Shown here: in pieces, positions 11,140 through 20,849 of the stretch
How the letters are laid out: each line of letters starts with the position of its first letter
Numbering within the stretch: the first letter of the stretch is position 1
Origin: Prostheceraeus crozeri
Taxonomy: Eukaryota; Platyhelminthes; Polycladida; Euryleptidae
Assembly: GCA_907163375.1 (NCBI GenBank)
Contig: CAJQUW010004571.1
Location: 1-64,000, forward strand
Reading direction: 5' to 3'
DNA: 64,000 nt
Translations under genes and position numbers: made by a program
Notes under the pieces: model-generated
Told to the model about the DNA's origin: nothing
Databases searched by the model: none
The model's input: the letters and a program-made list of their open reading frames with translations, nothing else

Positions 11140-14100
11140 ATGCTAACAGAGTAAGTCTGCAGATGTGGTCGTTTATGGGACCCCGCCTACTGGACCTCTG
11201 CTGCAGGCGAAAGCCTCACATTCTTATAGCGGTTTAATATACTGACATCGTAGTTGTGTTAGGTTAAGTTACCAATTAGATGCAAGGATCTACAGTCCAA
11301 CCTCTGAAAGGGATTCCTTGCTTAGTCTGAGGGTCCTGGCATTTGACAATATGGATAAATGGCAAGCTAAAGTGTATGACGATACTGCGAGGAGTGCTAG
11401 CGCCCTCCACATGCGTCAGGTAGTGTTGATGTCTGTGGCAGCAAAAGATGCCTATGTTGTAAATCTCTTGACACTAATACTACTTTTAAGCAGTTTTTAG
11501 TACCGGCAGGACGGTTCGTTATAAATTATCCTAGTAGTTCTCGTGTAAGAGTAGCATTTAAATATATTGAATCACATGTCAATCATGATGGGTCCAGTCT
11601 GTTGGACAGACAAAACAGCCATTACATTGTTAGCCTTACTTGGCACGGCGTCTGTTCAAAAGAATATCAACTCAATCGAATTAAAGTAATCAATATAATC
11701 GCTCTAATCCAGTTGGGATGCTGTAAGTATACAAATTATTGCCTATTGACGCTGTTCGTAATAAATCTGATACAGAAATTGCCTTCGAGCTTAACAGTAA
11801 GGAAGATTTTCATATAAGAAAACGTGAACACCTTGCATCCTTTGGGTTAGAATGAACGGGTGTTGGCGGCGGTTGCGCCTCCTCAGACACACTGCAAAAT
11901 TTAATTATCATTTTTTAGTTCTCCTATTAGCAGACGTAAGAGAAGCCTGGCCATAGGAAGTTCGGGTAGAAAGAAATATCCTCCATCTAATAGTTGTGAG
12001 ATCTACATACAAAGAAACATATACAAATTTTTTTAGTATTTATCAATCGTAATTTCAACAATTTCCTTACCATTCTTCTCATTATAAACAGAATCCCAAT
12101 TCACCCTAAAGATGCACACAGAAACTTATTTCAAGGAGCTTCAAGAGTTGATGAAGAGCAACAAATAAGACATTTCTATAATGCTTGAAATCGATTAGTG
12201 GATAGCATGACTTAAAACTCTATGTATTCTACGGCTGTCTTGATCAGTCGAAGACCTATCTTTCGTTTTGCCAAACAATGTCCATAGTAATTATATAGAA
12301 ACAAGAGGGATAGCTCTACCGAAGACAAAACGCATATAGTGATTCCTTTCAAGTCACATTTAGTTGCCAAACTTCATTTACCCTTCTTATGGTAATTACT
12401 TGATAAAAGTGTCTGTGCTTTAGTTCCAGAAAAAGCGAAATCATCTATATCCTCCCAAAGTGTCCCATAAGCTTAATAACCCTATTTGTTTGATGAAATT
12501 CTTTCAATTATAAATAAGTTTCTTTTAATAGCCTGCACAAATTTCAGGAAAGTTGTTGGCATTTTCCACGAAGCGCAGAGCGATTTTTGTTGCAAGCTGT
12601 TGACTCGATGACCAGTTTGTTTATGGAGCCTTATGGGCATGGTTTTTACCGGTAATTTAGATACTAATAAATGATCCAGGTCTAAGAGCTATATTCGCGG
12701 TACTATGGGCTCTAACCAACAGGATTTTCTAGGTACTATCATGGATAATACATTCCAAAAGAGATCAGCGATTCCATAGATAATCTATATCTCGTGTGTT
12801 CCAGTCGCCTTCACTTTAAAGTTGAAGGACTTCTCTATTTGGAAAAAACCTAGGGGTCATGATTGTTAGTAAAGCCACCGCATCTTTCGTTGTAAGAGTT
12901 GGGGTGGGCAAAGGGATCATGGGCAGCAACGTTTGTGTTGATTATGGAGTTGCAAGCTTCTCCATAAACAACTTGATAGTCGTTCCTGTGGATTAAAGCA
13001 TCCAACAACTTTAGCTATCCTATGTAAAAGTTCCCTATCTCAAAATCCCTGATGGACGAGCTTGGTATTTGACATAGATTTCTTCACATGGCAGTAAGGC
13101 AATGCAACTTATAAAACCTGAGCTTATTTCTGATAAGGAGTCCTTACTAAACACGTTAAAGCAATGGAAATCAAACTTTAATTTAATGTTAGTGACAAGG
13201 ACCTTAAACTACCAACCTTTTCTGGATTCAAAAAACATTGCATAAAAAAGCCTTATAGTTTAGATTCATTGACGGAGCCAGAAAATGTTACAACTAAAAG
13301 TAATCGGTGATATCAACAAACGGTCTGAAAGTGATAAGAGAAAAATTTCCAAAGATCTGTGGAGTCAATCAGGAGTAATACAGGTTATTCTTATTTTTGG
13401 AGTGTAGCCTCGACTCAAGTTTTTTGGAGGATATTTCTTAACGTGAACGTCCACTCTATGCAGTAGTTTGACTTCTCTACTCTATATACCAACTTAGATC
13501 AAGGTGCTATCAAGAATAATATTTTTTCCATCCTTGATCTCACATTCAATTCCACTAATGTAGATACTTGTGTGTATGGATATTGAGAAGTCGTTTTTCT
13601 CCAAATCCAATATAAGGGGTATTCTTGGTTTGACGTGGACTCTTTTAAGAAGGCTATTGATTTTATAGTGTTTCAGAAGTATACATTTCTTTTTCGGTTA
13701 CGTGTTCAACAAATGCGAGGAGTACCAAATGGGAGGGATTGCAGTCCTTACTTGCGGAAAGTTTATGTTAAAATTCGAATTTGCTTTTATGCAAAACCAT
13801 GGTAAAATAAAAAGTTTGGACTAGCTAAAATATTGTCAAAAACACTTCGAGATATATAGCACGAATTCTGCGTAATAAATTACAAGCATTTCAATACTTA
13901 ATTCCGAAAATTTCCCCAATGGAGCTTCTTGCAGAATAGAAACGGAGTCAATGACAAGCAGTTGTTTACTCGATGTGAGACGCCAATCTCTAGTGACGGT
14001 CTTCCGAACCTCAATATATCCTAAAGTGGAAGATTTTGATTTCCGGTTGTACTGTTGACCATTTCCCGACGTGCAATACCTATAACCTGGGATTAATGTA

Positions 14101-14354
14101 TTTGCCGGCCAGGTTTTACGTTATGTCGCCCATCTGCTCACAATCTTAAGAATCTAATTAAACGAATTAATATGACACTTTTTGTGATGAAGCCAGCAGA
14201 GGATATTGTAAGTCTAAAATGAAGGCATGTACTGAGAAAAATCCTAAAACCGGTCATAACAATTTTCTAGTCAAGTTTTGGATATTTCTCAGACCAGGCA
14301 GCTGACATCAGCAGTGCGGCATTTTGAACAATATAATTAACACTGTTTTCTAAA

Positions 14355-15323
14355 CATTTTTTTTTATTGGTTTATACCCATTTCAGGTATTTCACACATA
14401 TATTTTAGTTTGGTTTTGGATGTATCCTCTCTTCTGCGGGTGTTTTGTTTTTGTTTTACTATTACTATCAGTATTACTTATTATTACACATTATCATTAC
14501 TGTATTGATTTTAGAATGCCAGCCGCATATAAGTTTATGCGGGGGCCCCGCCCGCCTGGGCTTGAGCGTTCAGGTAGAGGGGCCGAAACACAGCAAACAC
14601 AGGCGGGTACCTGCTTACGACTGGCTATTTGTTTTAATCTTGTTTTAACGTTTTGTTCGTTCTTTTTTTTATCGCTAACTACCCTAGTGTGGATGTAATG
14701 GACTGTGTCGGGTTACTGGTCTTCCATGGGGGTTGACATGGTGATTTACTAAGTGTCTATTTTTATATAAGTTCCTAATCAATCGAGCCTGAAACTTTGA
14801 CCAAGGAGTATCATTGTTAAGCGGCCTTGTACGATCTCGTACACTTAAGGGTGAGAGTCCAGCCCGTATAGCGCTATGTTATGCGATCCCCCGGTAGTGT
14901 CCGCCCGGCACGCAATCAGATCCGAGTCTTGAGCTTAAAGACCTTCATGCATTCATGCATTTGTCGAGGTCTCACAAGTCAGAGGGACCATTTAGGGGGC
15001 TAAGGTTCCAGCCCCGCTTTAGCAGCGCTGAGTGAAAAATGGACTAGTGGGAAGGTCCTCCACACCGATCTCGTCAAGTTTGGCTCTAAAAAAACAAAAC
15101 TCCCAAAACAAAAAAAAAGAAACAAAAAAAACAAAAAAAAATGTAGTCCTAGGATAGTCAAAAGTTTGAACAGCGCCTTGAACCGTTTAATGTCTGGCCG
15201 GTGGATAACGCACCCACCTGATTCCTCTTAAGGACAAACCTTAAAGTGCTTATTAACAACTATAAGTTTATTAAAAATTATTGAAACATGTAGACATCGT
15301 TATGGGAATGTTCCCAGCTTCAA
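14355..15323 (+). repeat. Right direct repeat (pseudo-LTR) of the Penelope-like element
   Basis: Counterpart of 10255-11139. It carries an extra A-rich stretch at about 15087-15140 that is absent from the left copy. Its 3' boundary is set by the start of the duplicated host site at 15324. Confidence 0.75.
15182..15247 (+). ncRNA. Hammerhead-ribozyme-like motif, right repeat
   Basis: The same architecture as the left-repeat motif is kept, with TTTAATGTC at the start, a GGTGG/CCACC stem, CTGATTCC, AAGGACAAACC and TTAAA pairing back to TTTAA. The core is again imperfect against the consensus. Its presence at the equivalent place in both repeats argues that it was part of the parent element. Confidence 0.45.
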
Positions 15324-15819
15324 TACGTAGAAGTACCTATTTGTAACTGATAGTACAATCATAATTTGCAAATAGTTTTGTTGAGCAATTTTTTTCGACT
15401 AAAAGTTTGCTCAGGCCTACCGCGATATAAGATTCTCGCATGTGGGAAAATCCAATTGAAATGTGACATTTGGGGTCTCTCGTAATTTTCTTCGAAAAAG
15501 CTGATACTAATTCAATTTTTTTGTTGTTTTTTATTTATTTAGCAACATGCCAGTTCAGGGCATGTTTGAAAATTCTGCTCATTATAAGTAAACACTAAAA
15601 AATTTCACTTGAAAACCTAAATTTTTACAATTTTGCTGTTCCACAGGAAAAGTTCATTATCTTAAAAGCCAAACTGTTAGCGTTATAAGGGTCAAAGTGG
15701 CTAAATGTGTGTTAATTTTTCTTAAGCATGACCGGAAGCGTATATAATGACAATTTTGAGCTACTTGATTTCTCTATACTACATGAAATATTTATATTAC
15801 TACTTTCCACAAAAAATCT

Positions 15820-16212
15820 ATGTCATCTGACCGACGCTTCTAAAAAATGTATACAACAAATTTGAAGTATTTTTTTCAGCGCGTTTGACCCATAGTGAAG
15901 GCCCTTTTACGAGCAATAGAGTTTGAGCTCAAATAATAACTATTGTACGAACAAGAGCCATTTTTAGGTTCAAAATATCTATTATTTGACCACAAAATGT
16001 CATCTGACCGACGCTACTTCCAAGTTATTTTAGATATATTTACAAAAAGATTTAAGTAAAATTGATTTCGTCCCTGCATTTGATCAATGTCATTCTTTAA
16101 CGTAAGAGCCAAGCACAAAAGCTAGAAAAATCATATTTTCCCAAAATGTGAGTTTTATGCACAACATGTCATCTTACCGACGGTACCCGAAAACGTCGGT
16201 CAGATGACATAC
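15820..16212. repeat. Left subterminal words of the DDE transposon
   Basis: TGTCATCTGACCGACGC occurs at 15821 and 15999. A variant is at about 16168, followed closely by an inverted copy (CGTCGGTCAGATGACA) at about 16195. Together with three copies near the right end they are probable transposase-binding sites. Confidence 0.7.
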
Positions 16213-16772
16213 ATTTAATCATAACTCCTTCAGAAACCTCCATCAAATTTTGGCGACGCATTCTTGATTAATACGTTAATATTTCGTTCTATATTCAAGC
16301 ATGGTATCTTGTCTTGCATATATTGACACTGTGCATCTTCGAATTCGCTCATATTTTCTATTTGCTATTATTAGATTCAAAATCATTACATTGTTTAACC
16401 CAATATTTATTGACAATTTCAATGTGAAAAAATTGCGAGAATTAAATGATATATAATGCCCGGAATTCCAGGCATCACATAAAATAACGTTCAATTTCCA
16501 TGAAAATGGAATATACATGTACTTATTCAACCTTTCGAGCAGAATGGCAGAGAGATTTCTCTTGAATCGCAATTTAGAATTTGAATGAAATGTAGAAAAT
16601 TATTGCTCCATTGATATCATCGCAACTATAGATTTCTATGCTATAGATTCCTGTTCTGCCAACCTATTTTCAAGACAACAATTACGATTTGAAATTTCAA
16701 ATTCAAATTATCATTTCTATTCTCTTACTGCTTTGCTTGCATCTCTCATTACCGTCCGGTTGAAAGTTGCAT

Positions 16773-17685
16773 CATGAGTCCTGTCGATACGAACAAGAAG
16801 CGAGCAAGAGACGCTAAATATCGTGAGAAGCGGGCGAAACGATCCTAATTACAAGAAGAGAAGGTGTGAAATATCGAAAAAGTCATACATAAAGAAAGTC
16901 TCCACACAAAGTACACGTGACAAGAGGATGCAACAGAGAAATTGGAGGCAACTGCAAAGGAAACATCGAAAGGGTAATGGTGATGAGTCAGCAAGTGTGT
17001 CAAGTAGTTCTTTCATCTCGACAACATCTTCCAGACGAGAAGCGGCAATGACAAGAGAGAAATCCAAAAGAAGAAGAGAAATCAAATCCCTCAGACGCGA
17101 GAACATCAAGATGAAAAGAAAGCTCTGGCGTCTTTCCAAGAAATTGGTGAAGCAAGAAGAAACGAGCATAGAGTCTCCAACAAAGTTGACAATGGATGCT
17201 ATGAGTTCAAAGAAGAAGATGCGCAAATGCCTACTGGCGCATTTCAGCCTTGTGCAACATCTGTCTGCGAAGTCAAGAGACAAGAGGCGTCTTATTGAAA
17301 TTGCCCGAAAAATCAGCAAGAAATATCGTGGTCTCCAAACGCACTTCCGACGAACAGCGAAGATTGCCCAACGCTCCCTGTCCCGAAAAAAGAAAGAACT
17401 ACGTAAACCAGAAATATCTAATGAGGAGATCGTTCGAAATTTCTACTGTAGAGACGATAACAGCAGAAATACAAGCGGAAAAAGGAGACAATCACCCGAA
17501 AGAAAGTCAAAATGCAAAAGCGGTATCTGAACTTCACTCAGGAGGTACTTTACGAGAAGTTCGAAACTGAGTATCCCGGATTGATTGGGAGATCTACTTT
17601 CTACAACTATCGCCCGTTTTGGGTTCTTCGACCCCGCATCCATGACCGTGAAATGTGCTTATGTATTCGCTGCTGCAATGTGCAA
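16773..17685 (+). pseudogene. Transposase exon 1 of the DDE transposon
   Basis: The ATG at 16773 begins MSPVDTNKKRARD. A frame change near 16835 leads into a long Lys/Arg-rich segment with coiled-coil character, and a second change near 17480 leads to KKMQKRYLNF-like residues. The exon closes with GRSTFYNYRPFWVLRPR and CLCIRCCN, a Cys-rich motif that I recognise from this transposase class, and a consensus donor (CAA|GTAAGT) at 17686. Without the two frameshifts it would give about 300 residues, likely the DNA-binding half. Confidence 0.6.
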
Positions 17686-17969
17686 GTAAGTCACAAAAAT
17701 TCTTGTATCTTCTATATGTATATCCAATATGCCTATAAGCTGTAACCGATGTTATTCATTAGATACATGCACGCTACTAGTATCTATAGGCCCTTAATAA
17801 TAAATAATGTCTCTTTCAGACACTACACACATTACATTGTAGACATGTCCTACAACCCTACTACATGCACTTGCCTAAGCAATAATAAATCTAAGCACGT
17901 TCGATGCTTCATTAACTGAAAGTTTGTAGTTTCTCCTAAGCAGCATAATTTTAGGTTGAAGTTTAAAAA

Positions 17970-18078
17970 AGCCGATGCTGTTGATCTTGAATATGTATTA
18001 ACCCAAATTTTCGTCTGTACTCAGACCGCGTTAGGGGAAGAAGTGCGTAGTCTTCTCAATAGATCAACAGCATCGGCT
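17970..18078. repeat. Perfect 18-bp stem hairpin within a transposon intron
   Basis: AGCCGATGCTGTTGATCT at 17970-17987 is perfectly complementary to 18061-18078. Imperfect AT pairing continues outward. The loop is 73 bases. It could be a small palindromic insertion in the intron; the loop is long for a microRNA precursor. Confidence 0.6.
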
Positions 18079-18263
18079 ATTTTAAATTTTAAGCTTTCAT
18101 TAACCTTTACATTTTTTGATGATGCATGTATTTGTATGTACAATACTTCACTGTGTATCTTATATTTTGCAATGTCACACACTGAGTTGGCCAACACACA
18201 TGTGTGTATTGTAGTCTGCATGTTGTTCTGGCTTCGTATTAGTACGCACTTTTCCTATTTCAG

Positions 18264-18497
18264 TTGATGGCAGATACTTTATTTTTGAACAACATTATTT
18301 CAACAAGAGACTTATCATCTCTGCAGTCGCAAATTGTTTGTTCAATGGATGACTACAACTGTTGTACTTCGAATTGTGAAAGCTGCAAGAATGCAAGCGC
18401 TGTAGACTATTCCAAAGTGGGTCCAATATTTTTGAAATTCTACAAATGGGAAAGGATTGTTGACGAGAACAATTATGCATCCAACAAATGTCAAATG
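18264..18497 (+). pseudogene. Transposase exon 2 of the DDE transposon
   Basis: It is bounded by TTTCCTATTTCAG and ATG|GTAAGA and stays open for 78 codons. It contains five Cys in the middle (CSMDDYNCCTSNCESC), probably metal-binding, and FLKFYKWERI near the end. Continuity with exon 1 in family layout is inferred from position and splice signals. Confidence 0.6.
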
Positions 18498-19156
18498 GTA
18501 AGATGATTGATTTGATTCACAAAGTTCCCTAGTGCTAATTGACACTTTACCCTATAAATCCCCTACTTTTCTTGCTTATAAAATAGGCCTAACAAAATAC
18601 ATGTAGCAACATACTGGAATGAAAAACTTAAAATATAAACCTCTTTAAACGATATCTAACTTAACGATGAAATGACCTGATAATAATCTGTCCAGATCTT
18701 TAACCCTTTAACAAAAAAACTGCAGTGAATTTCCATATAATATCATCATTTTTTGATGCATACAATAGTACCTTACGCATATGCAAGTCTAAATTCGAAT
18801 CGTCCATGATTTTCATTCACAGTGTAAATCATACCACGCATACTCCTTTTTTGACTTCTTCATCCTTTGCCATTTTACATTGCAGTAAAGTACAAGGACA
18901 TGCATTGTGCTGTAGCGTTTAGTAGCTCGAAAGGTTTTTTTTTATTAAAGCAACATCTGCTAGTCTGCTTGGATTCAATTTTACATTTTGAGAATAAAGG
19001 TTATACAACGATTATGATACATGTTTAATTTATTTAGTGTATGTCATAAGTGTAGCAATACTGTTAATACTTTGTGACATATGTTTAATATTTACATGTA
19101 ATTGCGGCTTGTATTCGCAATTATGAACTTATTTTATCAGCAGTATTTTTTCACAG

Positions 19157-19536
19157 AAACTCGAAAGTGCTGTCGGCCTGGTCAAACAATTTGAGCCACT
19201 ACTTCGTTCTCATGTAATGCATGTTTACCGCATTCTCCATCAATATAAGGAGATACAGCGCACGAAACAAAATCTTTCCAATGACGAAATGCTCATTAAC
19301 ATCGACTTCTCAGAAAATTATTCGTGTAAAAGATTTCGAGAGATCCAGTCAGCGCATTTCGGGAACAGAAAACAGATAGTAATCCATCAAGGAATTTACT
19401 ATCGAAATGGGGAACCTCCCCACAGTTTCGCAACGATATCAGAGGATGAGAGAAAGACCGCTGATGCAATTGCAGCACACCTGAATTCCATCCTGTTGGA
19501 CATCAAACCGAACAATGTCAAGAAGATGAAATATTC
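19157..19536 (+). pseudogene. Transposase exon 3 with first catalytic Asp
   Basis: The acceptor TATTTTTTCACAG opens a 126-codon frame. The segment LINIDFSENYSCKRFREIQS followed by HFGNRKQIVIHQG is the hallmark of this transposase class, and the Asp in IDFSENY is the likely first catalytic residue. Later SFATISEDERKTADAIAAHL fits the same domain. The end is taken at TTC|GTAATA, but its phase does not match exon 4, so the junction may be damaged or wrongly placed. Confidence 0.65.
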
Positions 19537-19591
19537 GTAATATCTTTTTCCGTTTGCTGTGTCCAATCATAAGTGAGAATCTTTTTTCTAG

Positions 19592-19860
19592 CTTATTGTA
19601 GTGTCGGATTCTCCTACGAGTCAGTATAGGAACAGGAGTATGCTCCACCTGATGACCCAAGTATGCGCCTTACACGGTTTGGAAGAATACCAATGGCTTT
19701 ACACAGAAGCCGGGCACGGCAAAGGTCCAGCGACGGGATCGGTGCGTTGGCCAAAAGGATGGCCGATGAACATGTAGTTCTTGGAGGACACAACCTAGAA
19801 TCGGCGCAGGATTTCTACAGAATGATGAATTCGGCCAACACACAGATACAATGCAAGGTG
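19592..19860 (+). pseudogene. Transposase exon 4 with second Asp and Glu
   Basis: After CTTTTTTCTAG the frame reads IVVSDSPTSQYRNRSM, where the Asp is the probable second catalytic residue, then LEEYQWLYTEAGHGKG, where the Glu is the probable third. The frame then shifts to SDGIGALAKRMADEHV, the usual continuation of the GHGKG motif, so one frameshift splits the domain. A GTAGGT donor follows at 19861. Confidence 0.6.
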
Positions 19861-20265
19861 GTAGGTATCAAAACCGAAAGAGTTGAAATAACAATCATGT
19901 ATAATACTGTACTTGATATTCTCATATTTCAGTTCATTAACTATGACGATTCTATTTAAAAGAAACTTACGCACAATGGTGATGAATTATGCTAAAAATG
20001 CACATGTGCGGATGTATGCAAATGTATTCATTGAATTGTACACGAATCATGAGGGCCTAAATATGCACATGCACTGAGTAAGAATGCCTTGAACTTCAAA
20101 ATAAATTGTACGAGCACCTAGATATTTGTTTTAGTACCGTGTCCATCGGCAAAAACATCGTAGAATACCTAATCAGTTTCATAATATGGTGCCGATTGTG
20201 TTGTAAACTTGAATGTGCTTTCTTTATAAATGAATGCTTGTAATAATGCATTGACTATTTTGTAG

Positions 20266-20451
20266 ATAACAAAACGCGAAATTGACCAAATGGCGACCCT
20301 GCAAAAATCCCTAAAGCCGATGAAGGGCATCGGAAATTGCCATCATGTACACTGGAAACTGGGAAATTGTGTAATCTATCGCGAGCTCGCCTGTCATTGC
20401 AAATTTGCAAGCCATTGCACTTGTTTCAACAAGCAGACTTGGGTAATGTGA
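20266..20451 (+). pseudogene. Transposase exon 5, Cys-rich C terminus
   Basis: It is bounded by ATTTTGTAG and open to a stop at 20449. It reads GIGNCHHVHWKLGNC and then ELACHCKFASHCTCF, a His/Cys-rich tail of the kind found downstream of the catalytic domain in this class. A GTAATG donor inside the last codons could lead to a further exon, but none was seen. Confidence 0.5.
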
Positions 20452-20613
20452 CGATTTTTTAAAATTAGTGATCAATAAAATATTATTTCAATAGTATTGT
20501 TTTTATTGTCTTATAACATGGAGCAAGGTTCAAGAAATCTAAAGCATGCTTTTATATGTATTTCAAGCTCAATTTAGAATATTGTCGTCTTCTTATGTCT
20601 CAAACACATGACA

Positions 20614-20675
20614 TTGTCATCTGACCGACGTCTAATGTCATCTGACCGACGCCAATTTGTCATCTGACCGACGCA
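20614..20675. repeat. Right subterminal tandem words of the DDE transposon
   Basis: Three copies of TGTCATCTGACCGACG in the same orientation are spaced 22-24 bp apart. They match the copies near the left end and mark this as the functional right end of the element. Confidence 0.75.
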
Positions 20676-20849
20676 CCAAATATTTTGGGGGCCCATATTT
20701 CAGATAGACAAAAGTTTTTGTGGGTCTCATATACATATCTGAACTAGACACACTTTAAACAGCAAAATAGGATAAAAACATTTGTAATTTCCGACAACAA
20801 TATTTTTCTCACCTAATGTCACTTTTTGATTGGATTTTCCCATGTACAT

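Larger units (their letters stand above)
10250..15323 (+). mobile_element. Penelope-like retroelement with long direct repeats
   Basis: Direct repeats of about 0.9 kb (about 10255-11139 and 14355-15323) flank a 3.2-kb interior. Translated pieces at about 13470-14110 resemble the palm region of Penelope-type reverse transcriptase (LLYTNLDQGAIKN, later RGVPNGRD near the G-[IV]-PMG motif). The host site is duplicated over some 41-47 bp (10209-10249 and 15324-15370), much longer than retroviral duplications but known for Penelope elements. The element is heavily broken throughout and looks old, and no intact frame remains. The two repeats differ by many small length changes. Confidence 0.65.
7002..15422 (+). 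mobile_element. Long-TIR DNA transposon, right arm interrupted
   Basis: The left terminal inverted repeat (7002 to about 7397, starting CGGTAGGCCTGAGC) is matched in inverse orientation by about 9924-10249 and then, after a 5-kb insertion, by 15324-15422. The arms total about 400 bp with good similarity. Between them lies a transposase gene on the plus strand (7700-9780). No target duplication was recognised next to the ends. The insertion in the right arm is a Penelope-like retroelement. Confidence 0.75.
15440..20845 (+). mobile_element. 5.4-kb multi-exon DDE transposon with 4-bp TSD
   Basis: The termini are GGGAAAATCCAAT (15444-15456) and its inverse (20829-20841), with similarity continuing inward (GTGACATT on both sides). 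ATGT flanks both ends (15440-15443 and 20842-20845). A 13-base word, CATCTGACCGACG, or a near copy, recurs seven times near the ends. The interior encodes a DDE-type transposase in at least five exons. A 4-bp duplication with a large spliced transposase suggests a Sola-like superfamily, but I hold that assignment loosely. Frameshifts show that this copy is no longer functional. Confidence 0.75.

Noticed and set aside
10250-15323. LTR retrotransposon or endogenous retrovirus
   Set aside because: Direct repeats are present, but the host duplication is over 40 bp, the polymerase pieces look Penelope-type, and hammerhead-like motifs fit Penelope better.
17970-18078. microRNA precursor
   Set aside because: The loop of 73 bases is too long for a typical precursor and the stem lies in a transposon intron.
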